Assembly (NCBI RefSeq): GCF_000158815.1
Contig: NZ_GG657738.1
Coordinates: 5,208,756 to 5,272,755 of the forward strand
DNA: 64,000 bases
Origin: Micromonospora sp. ATCC 39149
GTDB taxonomy: Bacteria > Actinomycetota > Actinomycetes > Mycobacteriales > Micromonosporaceae
Direction: 5' to 3'
A model generated the notes under the pieces. The model was given only the letters and a program-made list of their open reading frames with translations. It ran no database searches and was not told where the DNA came from. How positions within the stretch are numbered: the first letter of the stretch is position 1; each line of letters begins with the position of its first letter. Positions 38,486-47,606 of the stretch are shown piece by piece. The translations under genes and the position numbers were made by a program.

Positions 38486-39475
38486 GTGACCGAGCCGGTG
38501 CGCCTGACCGACTACGCCCGCGGCGGGGGCTGCGCGTGCAAGATTCCGCCCAGTGAGCTGGAGGCGATGGTCGCCGGGCTGGGCCCGGCCGGCGGCGTGG
38601 TGGAGCTGCTGGTCGGCCTCGACCACGGCGACGACGCCGCGGTGGTCCGCCTCGACGAGCGGACCGGCCTGGTCAGCACCGCCGACTTCTTCACCCCGGT
38701 GGTCGACGACGCGTACGACTGGGGGCGCATCGCCGCCGCGAACGCGCTCTCCGACGTGTACGCCATGGGCGGCACCCCGCTCGTCGCGCTCAACCTGCTC
38801 TGCTGGCCCCGCGAGCGGCTGCCGCTGGAGCTGGCCCGGGAGGTGCTGCGCGGCGGTCAGGACGTGGCCCGGGAGGCCGGCTGCCACCTGGCGGGCGGGC
38901 ACAGCGTCGACGACGACGGTCCGAAGTACGGGCTCGCGGTCACCGGCGTGGTGCGGCCGGAGGAGCTGATCACCCTCGACGCCGGCCGGGCCGGGCTGCC
39001 GCTGTCGCTGACCAAACCGCTCGGTGTCGGCGTGCTCAACACCCGGCACAAGGCCACCGGCGAGCGGTTCGCCGAGGCGGTCGCCTCGATGGCGGCGCTG
39101 AACCGCGACGCCGCCCACGCGGCGGTCGCCGCCGGGATCCGGTGCGGCACCGACGTGACCGGGTTCGGGCTGCTCGGGCACGCCTCGAAGCTGGCCCGGG
39201 CCAGCCGGCTCACGGTGGCGATCGACGCGGCCCGGGTGCCGTACCTGCCGGGCGCGCGGGAGGCCGTCCGCGACGGGTACGTCAGCGGCGGCACCCGCCG
39301 GAACCTGGACTGGGTCGCCCCGTGGACCGACTTCGGAGCGGCCGGCGAGGCGGAGCGGCTGCTGCTGGCCGACGCGCAGACCTCGGGCGGGCTGCTGGTG
39401 GCCGGGGAACTGCCGGGGGCAACGGTGATCGGGGAGCTGCTGCCGCGCGGCGAGCACCTGCTGGTCGTGCGCTGA
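38486..39475 (+). CDS. selD: Selenide, water dikinase (selenophosphate synthetase), Cys form
   Basis: 329 residues from GTG 38486 (GGGGAA upstream). The N-terminal active-site loop GGGCACKIPP has Cys16, Cys18 and Lys19, so this is the cysteine rather than the selenocysteine version. The AIR-synthase-like core has DHGDDAAVVRLDE, GGHSVDDDGPKYG and the metal-binding Asp residues. It makes selenophosphate from selenide and ATP for selenocysteine or selenouridine. No selA, selB, selC or ybbB is in the window. Confidence 0.93.
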   Translation: MTEPVRLTDYARGGGCACKIPPSELEAMVAGLGPAGGVVELLVGLDHGDDAAVVRLDERTGLVSTADFFTPVVDDAYDWGRIAAANALSDVYAMGGTPLVALNLLCWPRERLPLELAREVLRGGQDVAREAGCHLAGGHSVDDDGPKYGLAVTGVVRPEELITLDAGRAGLPLSLTKPLGVGVLNTRHKATGERFAEAVASMAALNRDAAHAAVAAGIRCGTDVTGFGLLGHASKLARASRLTVAIDAARVPYLPGAREAVRDGYVSGGTRRNLDWVAPWTDFGAAGEAERLLLADAQTSGGLLVAGELPGATVIGELLPRGEHLLVVR

Positions 39476-39707
39476 CCCCGGTCGCGGCCACCGCCGACCC
39501 GCGTGGCGGCCGGTGTCGGAGGCCCCGGCCGGCACCATAGCCGATAAACTGTCGTCTTTCCGCCACTCAGTGCGACGGCGGCCAGGAAATTTTGCCCGGA
39601 ATGGTCACAGACCGGTAACTTGCCCCCGGCTGCGGTCATATGCCCCCCACCATCGTCAGTAAGGCCCGATCCGGAGGCCGGTGGGACGAACGCAGCGAGG
39701 AGGCGGC

Positions 39708-40187
39708 ATGACCGAGCTGTGGAACTGGAGAATCGATGGGGCACCCCCGGTGGAGGTGTACCCGGCGCTGGCCGAGGCCCTGGGGCGGGTGGTGATGCCG
39801 CTCGCGGTGGCCGACCCGGCCCGGCTGCCGACGTACGCGGTGATCTGCGACGTCTGGGAGGCGCCGGGGGCGTTCGGCACGGTGGTGGACTGCTATGGGG
39901 TGCCCGAGAGCCTGGCCGAGCTGCCCTGCGTGGCCGCGCTGGCCCGGCTGCTCGGCCGCAACTGCGTGCTGCGCGACGACACGCTCGACGCCGGCCGGCA
40001 CCTGCTGGTCGCGCCGGACGGCACGATCCGCCCGGTGCACTTCGACGTGCGGGAGACCGACGACGGCGAGGTGCTGAGCAACCAACGGCTGTGCACCGTG
40101 GCCCACCCCGGTTGCCGGGGCTGGTCGCGGTGTCACCGGTCGAGGTGGGCCCCGGACTCGGTCTTCCCGGCCCTGGCCGCGGCCTGA
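39708..40187 (+). CDS. Hypothetical protein, 159 aa
   Basis: I do not recognise the family. The ATG has GAGGAGG five bases upstream, and codon use is like that of its neighbours. The protein is soluble, with no signal or membrane segment. Near the C-terminus is a Cys-rich patch (TVAHPGCRGWSRCH). A terminator hairpin follows at once. The gap 39476-39707 before it holds an AT-richer promoter-like stretch but no RNA gene I can see. Confidence 0.7.
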   Translation: MTELWNWRIDGAPPVEVYPALAEALGRVVMPLAVADPARLPTYAVICDVWEAPGAFGTVVDCYGVPESLAELPCVAALARLLGRNCVLRDDTLDAGRHLLVAPDGTIRPVHFDVRETDDGEVLSNQRLCTVAHPGCRGWSRCHRSRWAPDSVFPALAAA

Positions 40188-40226
40188 CCGCTCGGGCCGG
40201 CCGGGCCCCCGGCCGGCCCCGAGCGG
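40188..40226. terminator. Terminator between convergent 39708 and DUF2277 genes
   Basis: CCGCTCGGG-CCGGCCGGG pairs with CCCGGCCGG-C-CCCGAGCGG, 18 bp with one bulge and a very short loop. Confidence 0.65.
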
Positions 40227-40231
40227 CCCGC

Positions 40232-40468
40232 TCAGCCCTCGGTGGCCGGTCGCTGCGGGCCGCCGCCGCGCACCACCAGCTGGCCCAGCAGGGTCGCGGT
40301 GGCCTCGGCGACGGCGGCCACCGCCGCGTCGAACGCCGCCGCGTTGTGCGCGGCCGGCGCGCGGAACCCGGAGATCTTCCGGACGTACTGCAACGCCGCC
40401 GCCTCGATGTCGGCCCGGCTCACCTCCGGCACGTACGGCTCACGCAGGGTCTTGATGCTGCGGCACAT
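40232..40468 (-). CDS. DUF2277 family protein
   Basis: 78 residues beginning MCRSIKTL, with AALQYVRKISGF, the signature of the small DUF2277 family, whose function is unknown. The ATG has GAGGAGG upstream. It is divergent from miaB; the two starts are 53 bases apart. Confidence 0.88.
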   Translation of the reverse strand: MCRSIKTLREPYVPEVSRADIEAAALQYVRKISGFRAPAAHNAAAFDAAVAAVAEATATLLGQLVVRGGGPQRPATEG

Positions 40469-40520
40469 GGCTCCTCCTCGTTCGGGTCGATCTGCTCGGT
40501 GCGGATACGCTGTGTGGGTC

Positions 40521-42056
40521 ATGACTACCGCAGCCGCGGGCAGCCCGCGCACCTACCAGGTGCGCACGTACGGCTGCCAGATGAACGTGCACGACTCCGA
40601 GCGCATCTCCGGCCTGCTGGAACAGGCCGGGTACGTGCGCGCCGCCGAGGCCGACGACAACCCCGACGTGGTGGTGTTCAACACCTGCGCCGTCCGGGAG
40701 AACGCCGACAACCGGCTCTACGGCAACCTGGGTCACCTGCGCCCCGTGAAGGACAAGCACCCCGGGATGCAGATCGCCGTCGGTGGCTGCCTCGCCCAGA
40801 AGGACCGCGGCGACATCGTCCGCAAGGCCCCCTGGGTGGACGTGGTGTTCGGCACGCACAACATCGGCTCGCTGCCGGCGCTGCTGGAGCGGGCCCGGCA
40901 CAACGCCGCCGCCGAGGTGGAGATCCTGGAGTCGCTCGACGTCTTCCCCTCGACGCTGCCGACGCGGCGCGAGTCGACGTACGCCGGGTGGGTGTCGATC
41001 TCGGTGGGTTGCAACAACACCTGCACGTTCTGCATCGTGCCCGCCCTGCGCGGCAGGGAGAAGGACCGCCGCCCCGGCGACGTCCTCGCCGAGGTCCGCG
41101 CCCTGGTCGACTCCGGCGTGCTGGAGGTGACCCTGCTCGGGCAGAACGTCAACTCCTACGGCGTGGAGTTCGGCGACCGGTACGCGTTCGGCAAGCTGCT
41201 GCGCGCCTGCGGCGAGATCGACGGGCTGGAGCGGGTCCGGTTCACCAGCCCGCACCCGAAGGACTTCACCGACGACGTGATCGCCGCGATGGCCGAGACC
41301 CCGAACGTCTGCCACTCGCTGCACATGCCGTTGCAGTCCGGCTCGGACGACGTGCTGCGGGCGATGCGCCGGTCGTACCGGTCAGAGCGGTACCTCGGGA
41401 TCATCGAGAGGGTCCGGGCGGCGATGCCCGACGCGGCGATCACCACCGACATCATCGTCGGCTTCCCCGGCGAGACCGAGGCTGACTTCCAGCGCACTCT
41501 GGACGTGGTCCGCGAGGCCCGGTTCTCCTCGGCGTTCACGTTCCAGTACTCCAAGCGCCCCGGCACGCCGGCCGCCACCATGCCCGACCAGCTGCCCAAG
41601 CAGGTGGTGCAGGAGCGCTACGAGCGGCTGATCGCGACGGTGGAGGAGATCACCTGGGCGGAGAACCGGAAGCTGATCGGCGAGACCGTCGAGGTGCTGG
41701 TCGCCGTCGGCGAGGGCCGCAAGGACGAGCGCACCGGCCGGATGTCGGGCCGGGCCCGCGACGGCCGCCTCGTGCACTTCGCCACGGGCGCGCTCGGGGC
41801 GAGCGGCCGGCCCGGCGACGCCGGGTTCCTCGCGGGGCGGATCCGCCCGGGGGACATCGTGCACACCACCGTCACGTACGCCGCCCCGCACCACCTCAAC
41901 GCCGACGGTGAGCCGCTGTCGCACCGGCGCACCCGGGCCGGCGATGCCGCCGAGGCCGGCCGCTCCCCGCGTACCCCCGGGGTGTCGCTCGGCCTGCCCA
42001 CGGTCGGCGTGCCGGCTGCGGTGCCCCCGCCGGCGACCGGCTGCGCCGCCGGATGA
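40521..42056 (+). CDS. miaB: tRNA-2-methylthio-N6-dimethylallyladenosine synthase MiaB
   Basis: 511 residues. An N-terminal UPF0004 domain (TYGCQMNVHDSE, FNTCAVRENADNRLYGNLG, AVGGCLAQKD) holds three Cys of the auxiliary cluster. The radical-SAM motif is Cys164-x3-Cys168-x2-Cys171 (CNNTCTFC). A C-terminal TRAM domain (about 385-465) and a Pro/Ala-rich tail follow. It adds the methylthio group to i6A37 of tRNAs, after MiaA, whose gene is 7 kb downstream. A -10-like TACGCT lies about ten bases before the ATG, suggesting a leaderless mRNA. Confidence 0.96.
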   Translation: MTTAAAGSPRTYQVRTYGCQMNVHDSERISGLLEQAGYVRAAEADDNPDVVVFNTCAVRENADNRLYGNLGHLRPVKDKHPGMQIAVGGCLAQKDRGDIVRKAPWVDVVFGTHNIGSLPALLERARHNAAAEVEILESLDVFPSTLPTRRESTYAGWVSISVGCNNTCTFCIVPALRGREKDRRPGDVLAEVRALVDSGVLEVTLLGQNVNSYGVEFGDRYAFGKLLRACGEIDGLERVRFTSPHPKDFTDDVIAAMAETPNVCHSLHMPLQSGSDDVLRAMRRSYRSERYLGIIERVRAAMPDAAITTDIIVGFPGETEADFQRTLDVVREARFSSAFTFQYSKRPGTPAATMPDQLPKQVVQERYERLIATVEEITWAENRKLIGETVEVLVAVGEGRKDERTGRMSGRARDGRLVHFATGALGASGRPGDAGFLAGRIRPGDIVHTTVTYAAPHHLNADGEPLSHRRTRAGDAAEAGRSPRTPGVSLGLPTVGVPAAVPPPATGCAAG

Positions 42057-42061
42057 CGCGA

Positions 42062-42090
42062 TCGGGGCCCACCGCGCCGGCGGGCCCCGA
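42062..42090. terminator. Terminator between miaB and the pectate lyase gene
   Basis: TCGGGGCCC (42062-42070) and GGGCCCCGA (42082-42090), a perfect 9-bp stem with an 11-base loop between convergent genes. Confidence 0.6.
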
Positions 42091-42105
42091 CCAGCTCATG
42101 GCGGG

Positions 42106-43071
42106 TCAGACCGAGATCTTGCCGGCGCCCGCGCCGCCCGTCACGATCGACTTGACGCTGCTCGCGCCGTCCAGCGGGTACGGGTACGGGATGCTCTTCA
42201 CGCTGCCGCCTGCCTGGCCGCTGCCGGAGTTGACGAAGTAGTTGTTCCGGGCGACCAGGGTGCCCGGCCCGGAACTGCCCTCACCGAGGTGGAACGGGTC
42301 GGCGACGTTCTCGAAGTAGTTGCCCTCGACGAGGACGCCGGCGCTCATGGTGGAGGCCACGCCGTAGCCGCCGTTGGCCCGGTAGTAGTTGTTGAACACG
42401 TGCACCGGGTTGCCGAAGCGGACCCGGGGGTGCCGCTGGTTGCTGCCGTCGAAGTAGTTGTGGTGGTAGGTCACCCGCAGGTGGCCGATGTCCTGGTTGC
42501 CGTTGTCGTCGCTGTGCCCGAGCAGCATCGACTTGTCGTGACCGTAGACCCGGTTCCACGAGACGGTGATGAAGTCGGAGCCGCGTTTGATGTCGACCGC
42601 GCCGTCGTAGCCGCTGGTGAAGGTGTTGTGGTCGATCCAGATGTTGGTGGCCGACTCCTGGACGTTGATCGCGTCGTCGTTCCAGCTCTTGAACGTGATG
42701 TTCCGGATGATCACGTTGCGGTCGCCGCTGATGTTGAGGCCGCAGCCGGAGATGGTCGCGCCCGAGTTGCCGAGGATGGTCTTGTTGGACCGGACCCGGA
42801 GCATGCCCGAGCAGGAGATGGTGCCGGAGACCCGGATCACCGCCGCGCTGCTGGAGCCGAGGGCGCTCGACAGCGCGGAGGCGCTGGTGACCGTGGTCGT
42901 CGGGGCACCGCCCCCGCCGGTGGTGCCGCCGTTCTGGGTGGCCCAGCCGACCATGTAGTTCGGCGCGGCCCAGGCGGGCGCGGTGGCGGCGGTGAGGGCC
43001 CCGGCGACGAGGGCGGAGGCGGTTGCGGCTGCGGCGAGCAGCGTGGTGCGGCGTCGTGCCGTGATGCGCAT
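42106..43071 (-). CDS. Secreted pectate lyase (PL1 family)
   Basis: 321 residues from ATG 43071 (GAAGGGAAG upstream). The signal peptide has an Arg-rich N-region (MRITARRRT) and probably cuts after AWA. The mature protein is a right-handed beta-helix pectate lyase with the family motifs WIDHNTF, FITVSWNRVYGHDKSMLLGHSD and HLRVTYHHNYFDG, and the catalytic Arg in NQRHPRVRFG. It cleaves de-esterified pectin by beta-elimination. Its products lead to the KduD step at 1 kb. A strong promoter and operator lie at 43239-43280. Confidence 0.93.
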   Translation of the reverse strand: MRITARRRTTLLAAAATASALVAGALTAATAPAWAAPNYMVGWATQNGGTTGGGGAPTTTVTSASALSSALGSSSAAVIRVSGTISCSGMLRVRSNKTILGNSGATISGCGLNISGDRNVIIRNITFKSWNDDAINVQESATNIWIDHNTFTSGYDGAVDIKRGSDFITVSWNRVYGHDKSMLLGHSDDNGNQDIGHLRVTYHHNYFDGSNQRHPRVRFGNPVHVFNNYYRANGGYGVASTMSAGVLVEGNYFENVADPFHLGEGSSGPGTLVARNNYFVNSGSGQAGGSVKSIPYPYPLDGASSVKSIVTGGAGAGKISV

Positions 43072-43238
43072 GTGCTTCCCTTCGGTGGTCGCGGGTGCGC
43101 GACCGATCGGTCGATCGCTGACGCCGGTGCCCTGTGTGGCGTCGGAGTCGGCCGGAGACGGTGGTCGTGCGCCCCGCCGGTGTGGACGTGCCTGGGGTGA
43201 GAAGCGGCTCCCGTGCTGGCGCCGCCGGGGATTCAGGC

Positions 43239-43280
43239 AAGCGCTTTCCCGATATAAACACAGATATCCATCAATGTAAA
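43239..43280 (-). promoter_or_regulatory. Promoter and LacI-type operator of the pectate lyase gene
   Basis: On the complement strand TTTACA (43275-43280) and TTATAT (43252-43257) are exactly 17 bases apart. Just downstream is the palindrome AAGCGCTT (43239-43246, within GGGAAAGCGCTTGCC), a typical LacI/GalR-family operator core placed to block initiation. The leader to the ATG is about 170 bases. Confidence 0.7.
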
Positions 43281-43410
43281 CCCTTTGCCCCACTGCCACG
43301 GAACTGGGGAAAATCGGCGGCCGGCACCGGGTGGTGCCGGCCTCCGAGGCTCGGTTACGGATCAACGGGGAGCGGATCGCCCGGCCGGGTGGGGGGCCGT
43401 CCGCCGTGGC

Positions 43411-45027
43411 TCAGCAGGCGACGCCGTTCAGCTTGACCGTGGTGGGCGCGGAGGCGGCGCCGTTGGCGGTGAAACCGACGGTCACCGAGGCACCCGCCGC
43501 GAGCGAACCGGACCAGATCGGCGCGGCGGCGGTGACCGTCGTGCCGGACTGGGTGACGGTGGCGTTCCAGCCGCTGGCCAGGGTCACCCCGGACGGCCAG
43601 CTCCAGGTCACCGACCACGGGTTCACGGCGGCGGTGCCGGAGTTGGTGACCGTCAGCTCTCCCTGGAAGCCGCCCTGCCACGAGTTGACCTGCTTGTAGG
43701 TGGCGGTGCAGGCCCCCGCCGGGGGCGGGGTGGTCGGGTTGGCCGTCGGCGTCCCCGTGGGGGTGCCGGTCGGGGTCGGGTCGGTCCCGCCGCCCACCGG
43801 CGCGATCAGGTACGGCTGGAGGATCGCCTGCTTCGCGGTGTTGATGTTGGTCCAGTCGTCCAGCGCGATGCCGCCGGTGTCACCCGAGTTGGGGTTCCAC
43901 GACCAGTAGGTGAAGGACATCCCGTTGACGCCGGTGCCGGTGTACGCCATCAGCTTCTCCAGCCACACCTTGTCGCGCGGGTCGGCCAGGGTGCTGCCGA
44001 ACTCGCCCATCATGATCGGGGCGATGTTCTGCTTGTACAGGTAACCCCAGTACTTGTCCCAGATCGCCGGCAGGTTCGCCGGGTAGTCCGGGGCCTTGAA
44101 CCAGGACTGCTCGTAGACCGAGGTGGCGTACTCGTGCGGGGAGTAGACCAGCCGGTTCGCCACGTTCAGCCGGACCGGGAACTGGCCGGCCTTGGAGAGG
44201 TTGCCGCCCCACCAGCCGCAGTCCTCGTCGTTGCTCGGGTCGTTGTCCCAGACGTTCGACAGTCCGCCGCTGGGGCAGCTCACGCCTTCAACGAAGATCA
44301 GCCAGTTCGGCTGCACCCCGAGGATCGCGTTGCCGGCCCGCTCGGCGGCCAGCCGCCAGTCCCGCGCGGTGTCCCCGCAGCCCCAGCAGGCGCCGGTGGC
44401 CGCCGGGTTGGTGCCCTCGGCGTGCGGCTCGTTGTGCAGGTCCGCGCCGATGACGGTGGGGTTGTTCGCGTACCGCTGGGCCAGCATCTTCCAGTCGTTG
44501 ATCCAGGTCGTCTCGGAGACCGTGGACGTGTACCAGAGCGGCGACTGCCCGGCCGCGGTCGGCCGGTGCCGGTCCAGGATGACCCGCATCCCCTTGCTGC
44601 CCGCGTAGCCGATGACCTTGTCGAGGATCTGCAACGGCGACAGCCCCACCAGGTCCGGGTTCACGAAGTCGTTGACGCCGCTCGCCGTCGCCCCCGGCTT
44701 CAGCGCGTCGTTCGAGTACGGGATGCGCAGCGTGTTGTAGCCGAGGCGGGCCATCGTGTCGAGCTGGCCGCGCCACGGGTTGTTCGACCACAGGCCGTGG
44801 AAGGTCTTGTTGTCGGTCTCCATGCCGAACCAGTTGATGCCGGTCAGGCGGACCGTCGCGCCGGTGCTGTCCACGATCTTGTTGCCGTTGGTGCGCAGGT
44901 AGCCGGTGCCGGTGCCGCCGGTGGCGGCTGCTGCCGGGGCGGTGCCGACGGCGGCGGCGACGAGGACGCCGGCCGCGGCGGTGGCGAGCGCGGTGAGCGC
45001 GCCGCCGAGGGCGGTGAATCGGTGCAT
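43411..45027 (-). CDS. Secreted GH5 cellulase with C-terminal CBM2
   Basis: 538 residues. Signal peptide (LTALATAAAGVLVAAAVGTAPAAAA); GH5 catalytic domain (about 40-395) with INWFGMETDN, the acid/base Glu in DLHNEPH and the nucleophile Glu in MMGEFGS; a Pro/Thr linker with repeated PTGT units (about 400-430); and a CBM2 domain (about 435-538) with conserved Trp residues and paired Cys (ACTATYKQVNSWQGGFQGEL to LNGVAC). It is an endoglucanase for crystalline-cellulose-bound substrate. It lies 340 bases upstream of the pectate lyase gene on the same strand, with a separate promoter. Confidence 0.94.
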   Translation of the reverse strand: MHRFTALGGALTALATAAAGVLVAAAVGTAPAAAATGGTGTGYLRTNGNKIVDSTGATVRLTGINWFGMETDNKTFHGLWSNNPWRGQLDTMARLGYNTLRIPYSNDALKPGATASGVNDFVNPDLVGLSPLQILDKVIGYAGSKGMRVILDRHRPTAAGQSPLWYTSTVSETTWINDWKMLAQRYANNPTVIGADLHNEPHAEGTNPAATGACWGCGDTARDWRLAAERAGNAILGVQPNWLIFVEGVSCPSGGLSNVWDNDPSNDEDCGWWGGNLSKAGQFPVRLNVANRLVYSPHEYATSVYEQSWFKAPDYPANLPAIWDKYWGYLYKQNIAPIMMGEFGSTLADPRDKVWLEKLMAYTGTGVNGMSFTYWSWNPNSGDTGGIALDDWTNINTAKQAILQPYLIAPVGGGTDPTPTGTPTGTPTANPTTPPPAGACTATYKQVNSWQGGFQGELTVTNSGTAAVNPWSVTWSWPSGVTLASGWNATVTQSGTTVTAAAPIWSGSLAAGASVTVGFTANGAASAPTTVKLNGVAC

Positions 45028-45262
45028 GCGGACTCCACTTCGGATGCCGGCTGCCGCACGAGGGCGGCGCGGGCGGGGAACCAGGGGAGGGCCGTTGCCC
45101 GCAGTGCGTGCCGACCGGCAACCACGGCGTGCGCCGACCGGGAACGCGAAATGCGGGAACGACGGCGACGCGGACGACCGCTCGCGGTGAACCGGCGACT
45201 CGCGACGGCGAACCTGCCGTCGGTGCCCCTCGCGCCGGTGCTGCTACCTAGCTCCGCGGACC

Positions 45263-45291
45263 ATTGTCATCAGCTCGCCTGGATGCGTCAA
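45263..45291 (-). promoter_or_regulatory. Candidate promoter of the GH5 gene
   Basis: On the complement strand TTGACG (45286-45291) and GACAAT (45263-45268) have a 17-base spacer. The leader to the start at 45027 is about 230 bases. Nothing else is seen in 45028-45390. Confidence 0.55.
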
Positions 45292-45390
45292 CCTGCCCGG
45301 GCGCACCCGGCGGATCGCGGTGCCCACCGGCCCGCAGAGCGCGGGTCGCGGACGTGACGGGGGGGAAGGTCGGCCGGGGCGCGGGCAGAC

Positions 45391-45426
45391 GGGAGCCCCC
45401 GGTCCCACGTGGGACCGGGGGCTCCC
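45391..45426. terminator. 36-bp perfect palindrome after the DUF349 gene
   Basis: The 36 bases 45391-45426 are a perfect palindrome (half-site GGGAGCCCCCGGTCCCAC) centred on CACGTG. It starts 12 bases beyond the DUF349 stop. It would form an 18-bp stem and probably ends transcription from that side. Confidence 0.7.
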
Positions 45427-45438
45427 GGGTGGTTCAGC

Positions 45439-46647
45439 TCAGCCGGCCTGCTCCGCGAGCTGGAGGAACTGCCGCTTCGACGCGAGGGCCTGCTCGGCCT
45501 CCTTGATCCGCCGGTTGTCTCCGGCGGCCTGGGCCCGGGCCAGCCGTTCCTCGGCCTCCGCCACCTGCGAGCGCATCTGGGCCAGCAGCGGGTTGTCCTC
45601 CTTGGTGGTTCGGCGCCACGCCGAGTCCATCACCTCGCGGACCTTGTCGTCGATCGCCCGCAGCCGCCGCTCCAGCCCGGCGGCGGCCTCCCGCGGCACC
45701 CGACCGGCCTCGTGCCACTGCGCCTGGATCTCGCGCAGCTTGGCCTGGGCGCCCTTCGGGTCGGCGTCGACGTCGAGCGCCTCCGCCTCGGCGAGCAGCG
45801 CCTGCTTGCGCTCCAGGTTGGCCCGCTGCTCGTTGTCCCGTGCGGAGAACACCTCGCTGCGCCGGGTGAAGAACGCGTCCTGGGCCGCCCGGAACCGTTC
45901 CCAGAGCTTCTGCTCGGCCTCCTTGGCGGCGCGCGGGGCGGCCTTCCACTGGTTCATCAGGTCCTTGAGCTGGTTGGCGGTGGCCGCCCAGTCGGTGGAC
46001 TCCCGTAGCTTCTCCGCCTCGGCGACCAGGTCCTCCTTGATCTGCTGCGCCTGCTTGCGCTGCGAGTCCAGGGAGGCGAAGTGGGCGCCCCGGCGGCGGG
46101 TGAAGCCGTCCCGCGCGGCGGCGAACCGCTTCCACAGCTCGCCATCGGCCTTCTTGTCGACCCCCCGGATGGTCTTCCACTCGTCGAGGATCTCCTTGAG
46201 CCGGTCACCGGCGGTCTTCCAGCCAGTCGACTCGGCGGCCAGCTTCTCCGCCTCCTCCACGAGGGCGGTCTTGCGCGCGAGGGCCTCGCTTCGGGCGGCG
46301 TCGCGTGCGGCGCGTGCCTCGCCGGCCTTCTCCTCGGCGACCGCGGCGAGCTTTTCCAGCCGCGAGGCCAGGGCATCGATGTCGCCGACGACGTGCGCCT
46401 CGGCCAGGGAGGCGCGGATCCGGCGGATCGTGGTCAACGAGTGTCCGGCGTCCGCCGCGCCCGAGTTGAGCCGTGCCTCGGTCAGGTCCACCTCGGTGAC
46501 CAGGTCCGCGAAGCGGCGGGCGAAGTGGGCCAGTCCCTCCTCCGGAGCGCCCGCCTGCCAGGATCCGACCACTCGCTCGCCCTCGGCGGTCTTGACGTAC
46601 ACGGTGCCGTCCGCGTCCACCCGTCCGAAGGCCGTCCAGTCGCTCAT
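45439..46647 (-). CDS. DUF349 coiled-coil protein
   Basis: 402 residues. A short beta-rich head (about 1-50, DWTAFGRVDADGTVYVKTAEGER) precedes four helical repeats with the DUF349 pattern (WKTIRGVDKKADGELWKRFAAARDGF, WKAAPRAAKEAEQKLWERFRAAQDAF, and so on). It is strongly charged, Ala/Glu/Arg-rich and cytoplasmic. The function is not established; the gene is a constant neighbour of miaB-miaA in actinobacteria. Confidence 0.9.
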   Translation of the reverse strand: MSDWTAFGRVDADGTVYVKTAEGERVVGSWQAGAPEEGLAHFARRFADLVTEVDLTEARLNSGAADAGHSLTTIRRIRASLAEAHVVGDIDALASRLEKLAAVAEEKAGEARAARDAARSEALARKTALVEEAEKLAAESTGWKTAGDRLKEILDEWKTIRGVDKKADGELWKRFAAARDGFTRRRGAHFASLDSQRKQAQQIKEDLVAEAEKLRESTDWAATANQLKDLMNQWKAAPRAAKEAEQKLWERFRAAQDAFFTRRSEVFSARDNEQRANLERKQALLAEAEALDVDADPKGAQAKLREIQAQWHEAGRVPREAAAGLERRLRAIDDKVREVMDSAWRRTTKEDNPLLAQMRSQVAEAEERLARAQAAGDNRRIKEAEQALASKRQFLQLAEQAG

Positions 46648-46850
46648 GTGCCCATCCTCGTTCTCCCGGCGTCGACGGACCAGGGCCCGCGATCGCCGCC
46701 ACGGCGCAGCAAACTTACTCCCGGCATTGTCACAGGTCCGCCCCCGTCCGCGTCGAGCGCCTGTCGTCGACCGTGACCATACGGTGTCCTAGCCCCCGCA
46801 AGACCGGATCGGCGCGGGGACGCACCGGTGGGTCCCGCTACGGTGAACGG

Positions 46851-47606
46851 GTGCCTGTGGTCGCCGCCGCCGTCTGCCCCCACCCGCCCCTGATCGTGCC
46901 CGAGCTGGCCGGTGCCGCCGCCGCTGAGCTGGACGATCTCCGCGCCGCCGCCGACGCGGCGGTGGCCTGGTTGCTCGCCTCGGCACCGGACGGGCCTGGT
47001 GCTGCTGGGGTCCGGCCCGGCGACCGGTGGATCGTGCCGCCGGCCATCGGCACCTTCCGCCCGTGGGGAGCGGACCTGTCCGTCCCGCTCCCGGCAGGGC
47101 CGGACGACGCCCGGGCGCGGCCCGACGACGCTCCGGCGCGGCCCGACGAGGTCCCGGCGCTGCCGCTGAGCCTGACCGTGGGCGCGTGGCTGCTCGCCCG
47201 GCACCGGGTCCGGCTACCGGTCGACGCCGCCCAGGTGGACGCCGGGGCGACCCCCGCCGAGCTGGCCTCGCTGGCTCGGCAGGTGCACCAGCACCGCCCC
47301 CGGCTGGCGCTGCTGGTGCTGGGGGACGGGTCGGCGTGCCACGGGACGAAGGCGCCCGGCTACGACGACCCGCGCGCGGGGGCGTACGACGACGGGGTGG
47401 CCCGGGCCCTGGCCGGCGCGGACGCCGAGGCGCTGCTCGGCCTGGACCCGGTGCTGTCGGCGCGGCTGAAGGTCGCCGGGCGCGCGCCCTGGCAGGTGCT
47501 GGCCGGCGCGGCCCGGGCGGCGGGCGGCGACTGGCACGGCGACCTGACCTACCACGCGGCGCCCTACGGGGTCGCCTACTTCGTGGCCACCTGGGAGCGG
47601 GCGTGA
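46851..47606 (+). CDS. Class III extradiol dioxygenase-like protein (Rv2728c-type)
   Basis: 251 residues from GTG 46851, beginning VPVVAAAVCPHPPLIVPELAG, with LLVLGDGSACHGTKAPGYDD and the C-terminal YHAAPYGVAYFVATWE. These match the LigB/MEMO-like protein found between miaB and miaA in mycobacteria and relatives. Its reaction is unknown. A repeated Pro-Asp-Asp-Ala-Arg-type insert lies near residues 83-103. The stop overlaps the miaA GTG by four bases. Confidence 0.85.
   Translation: MPVVAAAVCPHPPLIVPELAGAAAAELDDLRAAADAAVAWLLASAPDGPGAAGVRPGDRWIVPPAIGTFRPWGADLSVPLPAGPDDARARPDDAPARPDEVPALPLSLTVGAWLLARHRVRLPVDAAQVDAGATPAELASLARQVHQHRPRLALLVLGDGSACHGTKAPGYDDPRAGAYDDGVARALAGADAEALLGLDPVLSARLKVAGRAPWQVLAGAARAAGGDWHGDLTYHAAPYGVAYFVATWERA

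Noticed and set aside
39476..39707. tRNA-Sec next to selD
   Set aside because: No cloverleaf or long extra arm could be found in the interval.
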